The notes under the pieces are model-generated. The model worked only from the letters and a program-made list of their open reading frames with translations. It did no database searches and had not been told where the DNA came from. A stretch of 9,085 nucleotides of DNA, taken from contig CAZVWJ010000077.1 in assembly GCA_964631325.1 (NCBI GenBank), positions 1-9,085 on the forward strand. The letters are read 5' to 3'. Both the position numbers and the translations under genes were made by a program. The DNA comes from CAZVWJ01 sp964631325. Lineage in GTDB: Bacteria > T1Sed10-126. This document shows, in pieces, positions 6,947 through 9,085 of the stretch; position 1 is the stretch's first letter, and every line of letters starts with the position of its first letter.

Positions 6947-7003
6947 TTAAAATAAATCACCGGGTAGCAGGAATATTCAGGTAATAGCAGACGGAAGCAG
7001 GGA

Positions 7004-7435
7004 TTAAAGGGAGAGGACTTTTTCGTTGGAAAGGATATTAAAACCGCCTGTTTTCAGGGCGCTGGCTGCCCTCTCGATCTCTTCAAAACGAAAGACCATT
7101 ACTGCTTCGTCCGTGGCTTTTTCCACAAAGGCATACATGTACTCGACGTTGATATTTTCCCTATCCAGGCTGGCCAGAACTTTAGCCAGACCGCCGGGTT
7201 TATCCGGGACTTCGACTGCAATAACGTCTGTGACGGAAAAGGTGAAATTAGCTTCAGAGAGAATATCCCGGGCTTTATCCGGTTGATCGACGATCAGTCG
7301 AAGGATACCAAAATCGCTGGTGTCAGCAAGTGAAAGGGCCCGGATATTGATTCCGGCTTCGCCCAGTTTGCTGGTCACGTTATTCAGTCTCCCGGCCCTG
7401 TTTTCCAGGAAAACACTGATTTGTTGGACTTGCAT
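7004..7435 (-). CDS. Tandem ACT-domain regulatory protein
   Basis: A 143-residue protein made of two ACT domains and nothing else. The first (about 3-68) has the ligand-loop motif NRAGRLNNVTSKLGEAGINI, and the second (about 72-138) has DKPGGLAKVLASLDRENINVEYMYAF. ACT pairs bind amino acids and act as allosteric sensors. Free-standing tandem-ACT proteins of this kind are commonly encoded beside paaK and iorAB in anaerobes. It lies between those genes, 15 nt after paaK and 57 nt before iorA. The ATG has the ribosome-binding site AGGTGGA at 6-nt spacing. It probably senses an aromatic or branched-chain amino acid and modulates the ligase or oxidoreductase; ligand and partner are inferred. Confidence 0.92.
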   Translation of the reverse strand: MQVQQISVFLENRAGRLNNVTSKLGEAGINIRALSLADTSDFGILRLIVDQPDKARDILSEANFTFSVTDVIAVEVPDKPGGLAKVLASLDRENINVEYMYAFVEKATDEAVMVFRFEEIERAASALKTGGFNILSNEKVLSL

Positions 7436-7450
7436 TATTTTTCCACCTGT

Positions 7451-8749
7451 TTATTTGCGTTTGTCAATAACGCGTTGAGATTTACCCTGGTGTCGCTTAA
7501 GTGTCTTTGGTTCAACCAGGGTGATTTTGGCCCGCAGGTTGAGGGTATTGTTAATTTCATAGGCAATTTTTTTCTTGAGTTGTTCCAGTTGTTTAATTTC
7601 ATCGGAAAAGATTGCCTGGTTAACTTCGACCTGGATTTCCAGCTCATCCATCGTCTCTTCCCGATCGACAATTAACTGGTAGTGGGGTTCGGTTTCTTCA
7701 ATATCAAGCAAAACACTCTCAATCTGGGAGGGGAAAACGTTAACCCCGCGGATGATGAGCATATCGTCAGTGCGGCCACTGACCCGCTGCATCCTGGCCA
7801 TAGTGCGGCCACAACTGCAGGGTTCTCGGTGAAGCGAGGTTATATCCCGGGTTCGATAGCGAATCAGGGGAAGAGTTTGCTTGGTGAAGCAGGTAATAAC
7901 CAGCTCGCCCTTTTCTCCCTCCGGGACCGGTTCGCCGGACTCCGGATCCACGATTTCCGGGTAGAAATGGTCTTCGAAGACGTGCAGGCCATTGTGGGCA
8001 AGGCATTCGCTGGAAACACCGGGGCCGATAATTTCACTGAGGCCGTAAATATCAAGGGCATCTATTCCTAACTTATTTTCAATTGATTCCCGCATGCTGT
8101 CTGACCATGGTTCAGCCCCCAGGAAGCCGGCTTTCAGGGGAAGGGAATGAAAATCCATTCCCCGTTCCTTCCCTGCCTCCAGAAGCTGTAGAGCATAGGT
8201 GGGGGTACAGCAGAGAAGAGTGGAGCCAAAATCCTGCATAAGCTGGAGCTGGCGCTTGGTGTTGCCACTGGACATTGGAATAACCGTGGCCCCTAATTTT
8301 TCGCCGCCATAGTGCATTCCCAGGCCGCCCGTAAAGAGGCCATAACCGTAAGAAACCTGGAGAATATCCTCGGCCGAACCGCCCCCGCAGACCAGGGTGC
8401 GCGCGGCAGTGGTGGCCCACAGGTCGATGTCCTGTTCGGTGTAGCCCACTACGGTTGGTTGGCCGGTGGTTCCCGAGGAGGCATGAACCCGGACCACTTC
8501 GTCGAGGTCTGTGGCGAACATGCCAAACGGATAGTTATCCCGGAAATCATCTTTTTCGGTCAGGGGAAGACGGGTGATGTCTTCAATTGAATCAATAGAA
8601 TCAGGCCCCACCCCGTGATCATCCAGTTTTTCTTTGTAAAATGGAACGTTTTCGTAGACGTATTTAACCAGTTGTTGCAATCTTTCTCCCTGGAGTTCAC
8701 GAAGCCGGGAGCGGTCCATTGTTTCCAGTTCGGGTTCAAAATATTCCAT
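7451..8749 (-). CDS. paaK: Phenylacetate-CoA ligase (aryl-CoA ligase)
   Basis: A 432-residue adenylate-forming enzyme of the PaaK family, which activates phenylacetate or related arylacetates to the CoA thioester with ATP, giving AMP and PPi; it may also run toward acid formation. The ATP loop is ASSGTTGQPTVVGYT (90-104), GLSEIIGPGVSSEC is at 236-249, RYRTRD at 297-302, GRTDDMLIIRGVNVFPSQIE (325-344) is the hinge region, and QGKSQRVIDKR (421-431) carries the presumed catalytic Lys423. CSCG (311-314) is also typical. The frame stays open to a GTG at 8833, but relatives begin near MEYFEPELE, so I start at the ATG at 8749, preceded only by a weak GGGA. It is first in the ACT-iorAB-thioesterase row, fitting aromatic amino acid fermentation or aryl-acid uptake. 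Confidence 0.94.
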   Translation of the reverse strand: MEYFEPELETMDRSRLRELQGERLQQLVKYVYENVPFYKEKLDDHGVGPDSIDSIEDITRLPLTEKDDFRDNYPFGMFATDLDEVVRVHASSGTTGQPTVVGYTEQDIDLWATTAARTLVCGGGSAEDILQVSYGYGLFTGGLGMHYGGEKLGATVIPMSSGNTKRQLQLMQDFGSTLLCCTPTYALQLLEAGKERGMDFHSLPLKAGFLGAEPWSDSMRESIENKLGIDALDIYGLSEIIGPGVSSECLAHNGLHVFEDHFYPEIVDPESGEPVPEGEKGELVITCFTKQTLPLIRYRTRDITSLHREPCSCGRTMARMQRVSGRTDDMLIIRGVNVFPSQIESVLLDIEETEPHYQLIVDREETMDELEIQVEVNQAIFSDEIKQLEQLKKKIAYEINNTLNLRAKITLVEPKTLKRHQGKSQRVIDKRK

Positions 8750-8808
8750 AAATATTAATCCCATTTTGAAAGATGGTAAATTTTTAGTCTGACCTAAATT
8801 GAGCAATT

Positions 8809-9050
8809 CTATGGTGAGACTGCAAGATATCACCTGTTTCTATCATTCTCGCAATTAGCCATTGAGGCTGTCTCAACTACGGTGATAGATAAGGTCAATG
8901 TTATTCTGGCCAAAAGCCGTACATTGAATACGTCACCGGGGACTCCCCGGTCGTGTCGTCTTCGAGGTATACAGCCCCTGGACCGCCTCCTGCGGCCCAA
9001 TACAGGGCTGTATAAATCCAGAAACAGGATATCTTACATCCTCACCATAG
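8809..9050 (-). ncRNA. Candidate structured leader RNA or MITE with 31/33-bp inverted repeats
   Basis: Outer arms at 8809-8841 and 9020-9050 are near-perfect reverse complements: a 10-bp identical outer end (CTATGGTGAG), three substitutions and a 2-nt gap. Inside are four more dyads: TCTATCA/TGATAGA (8839-8845, 8883-8889), TCAATGT/ACATTGA (8895-8901, 8921-8927), ACCGGGG/CCCCGGT (8935-8941, 8945-8951) and TATACAGCCC/GGGCTGTATA (8968-8977, 9005-9014). The last encloses an 8-bp inner stem whose minus-strand loop is AGGAG. On the minus strand two of three outer substitutions and one inner mismatch become G·U pairs, which favours a transcript reading toward paaK. No coding content or clear target-site duplication was seen, and I do not recognise the family. 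The rest of the gap (8750-8808, 9051-9085) holds only a small dyad, AATTG-AG-CAATT at 8797-8808. Confidence 0.45.
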
Positions 9051-9085
9051 TGGTGAAGAGAAGAACATATTGCTCTCCGGTGGAT

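Noticed and set aside
7864..8590. Several open frames overlapping paaK on both strands
   Set aside because: They are shadows of paaK, whose adenylation motifs run through the whole stretch.
8750..8833. N-terminal extension of PaaK to a GTG at 8833
   Set aside because: The extra 28 residues do not resemble the family N-terminus, no ribosome-binding site precedes the GTG, and the stretch overlaps the inverted-repeat arm at 8809-8841.
8935..8951. GC-rich hairpin as an intrinsic terminator
   Set aside because: The stem is strong but is not followed by a T run on either strand; it fits better as one helix of the larger structure.
1..9085. tRNA, rRNA, CRISPR array or transposase gene
   Set aside because: Reading both strands showed no tRNA-like cloverleaf, rRNA segment, regularly spaced repeats or transposase coding in the window.

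Overview
All recognisable genes in this window lie on the minus strand, so it is best read from position 9085 down to 1. The coding set suggests an anaerobic, diderm bacterium, possibly a halophilic Firmicute of the Halanaerobiales type. The reasons are a ferredoxin-type indolepyruvate oxidoreductase (IorAB) next to a PaaK-type CoA ligase and an ACT protein, a lipopolysaccharide-type (GT9) glycosyltransferase, and an ACR3/ArsR arsenic module. The taxon is an inference from gene content; no rRNA or other marker is present.

Layout in transcription order: (1) 9050-8809, a 242-bp noncoding block bounded by an imperfect 31/33-bp inverted repeat and packed with nested hairpins, directly upstream of the first gene. 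(2) A tight gene row: paaK (8749-7451), tandem-ACT protein (7435-7004), iorA (6946-5375), iorB (5350-4769), PaaI-type hotdog thioesterase (4754-4308) and a GT9 glycosyltransferase with a long C-terminal extension (4292-2625). Gaps are 14-57 nt, which fits one operon. (3) A nitroreductase (2503-1973) preceded by a 9-bp inverted repeat and followed by a palindromic REP-like repeat and a weak terminator. (4) An arsenic resistance pair, acr3 (1651-560) then arsR (421-56), with AT-rich candidate promoter/operator sequences upstream of each. (5) A perfect 15-bp dyad at 15-53, right after arsR.

IorAB oxidatively decarboxylates aryl pyruvates (from aromatic amino acid transamination) to arylacetyl-CoA and reduces ferredoxin. 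PaaK interconverts arylacetate and arylacetyl-CoA with ATP/AMP, the ACT protein probably senses an amino acid, and the thioesterase could release free arylacetate. IorA here ends just after its TPP domain and lacks the C-terminal 2[4Fe-4S] ferredoxin domain usual in the family. The least explained item is the 8809-9050 block: its arm mismatches are better tolerated as G·U pairs in a minus-strand transcript, which would make it a structured 5' leader of the paaK-ior operon. A small non-autonomous mobile element (MITE) is the main alternative.
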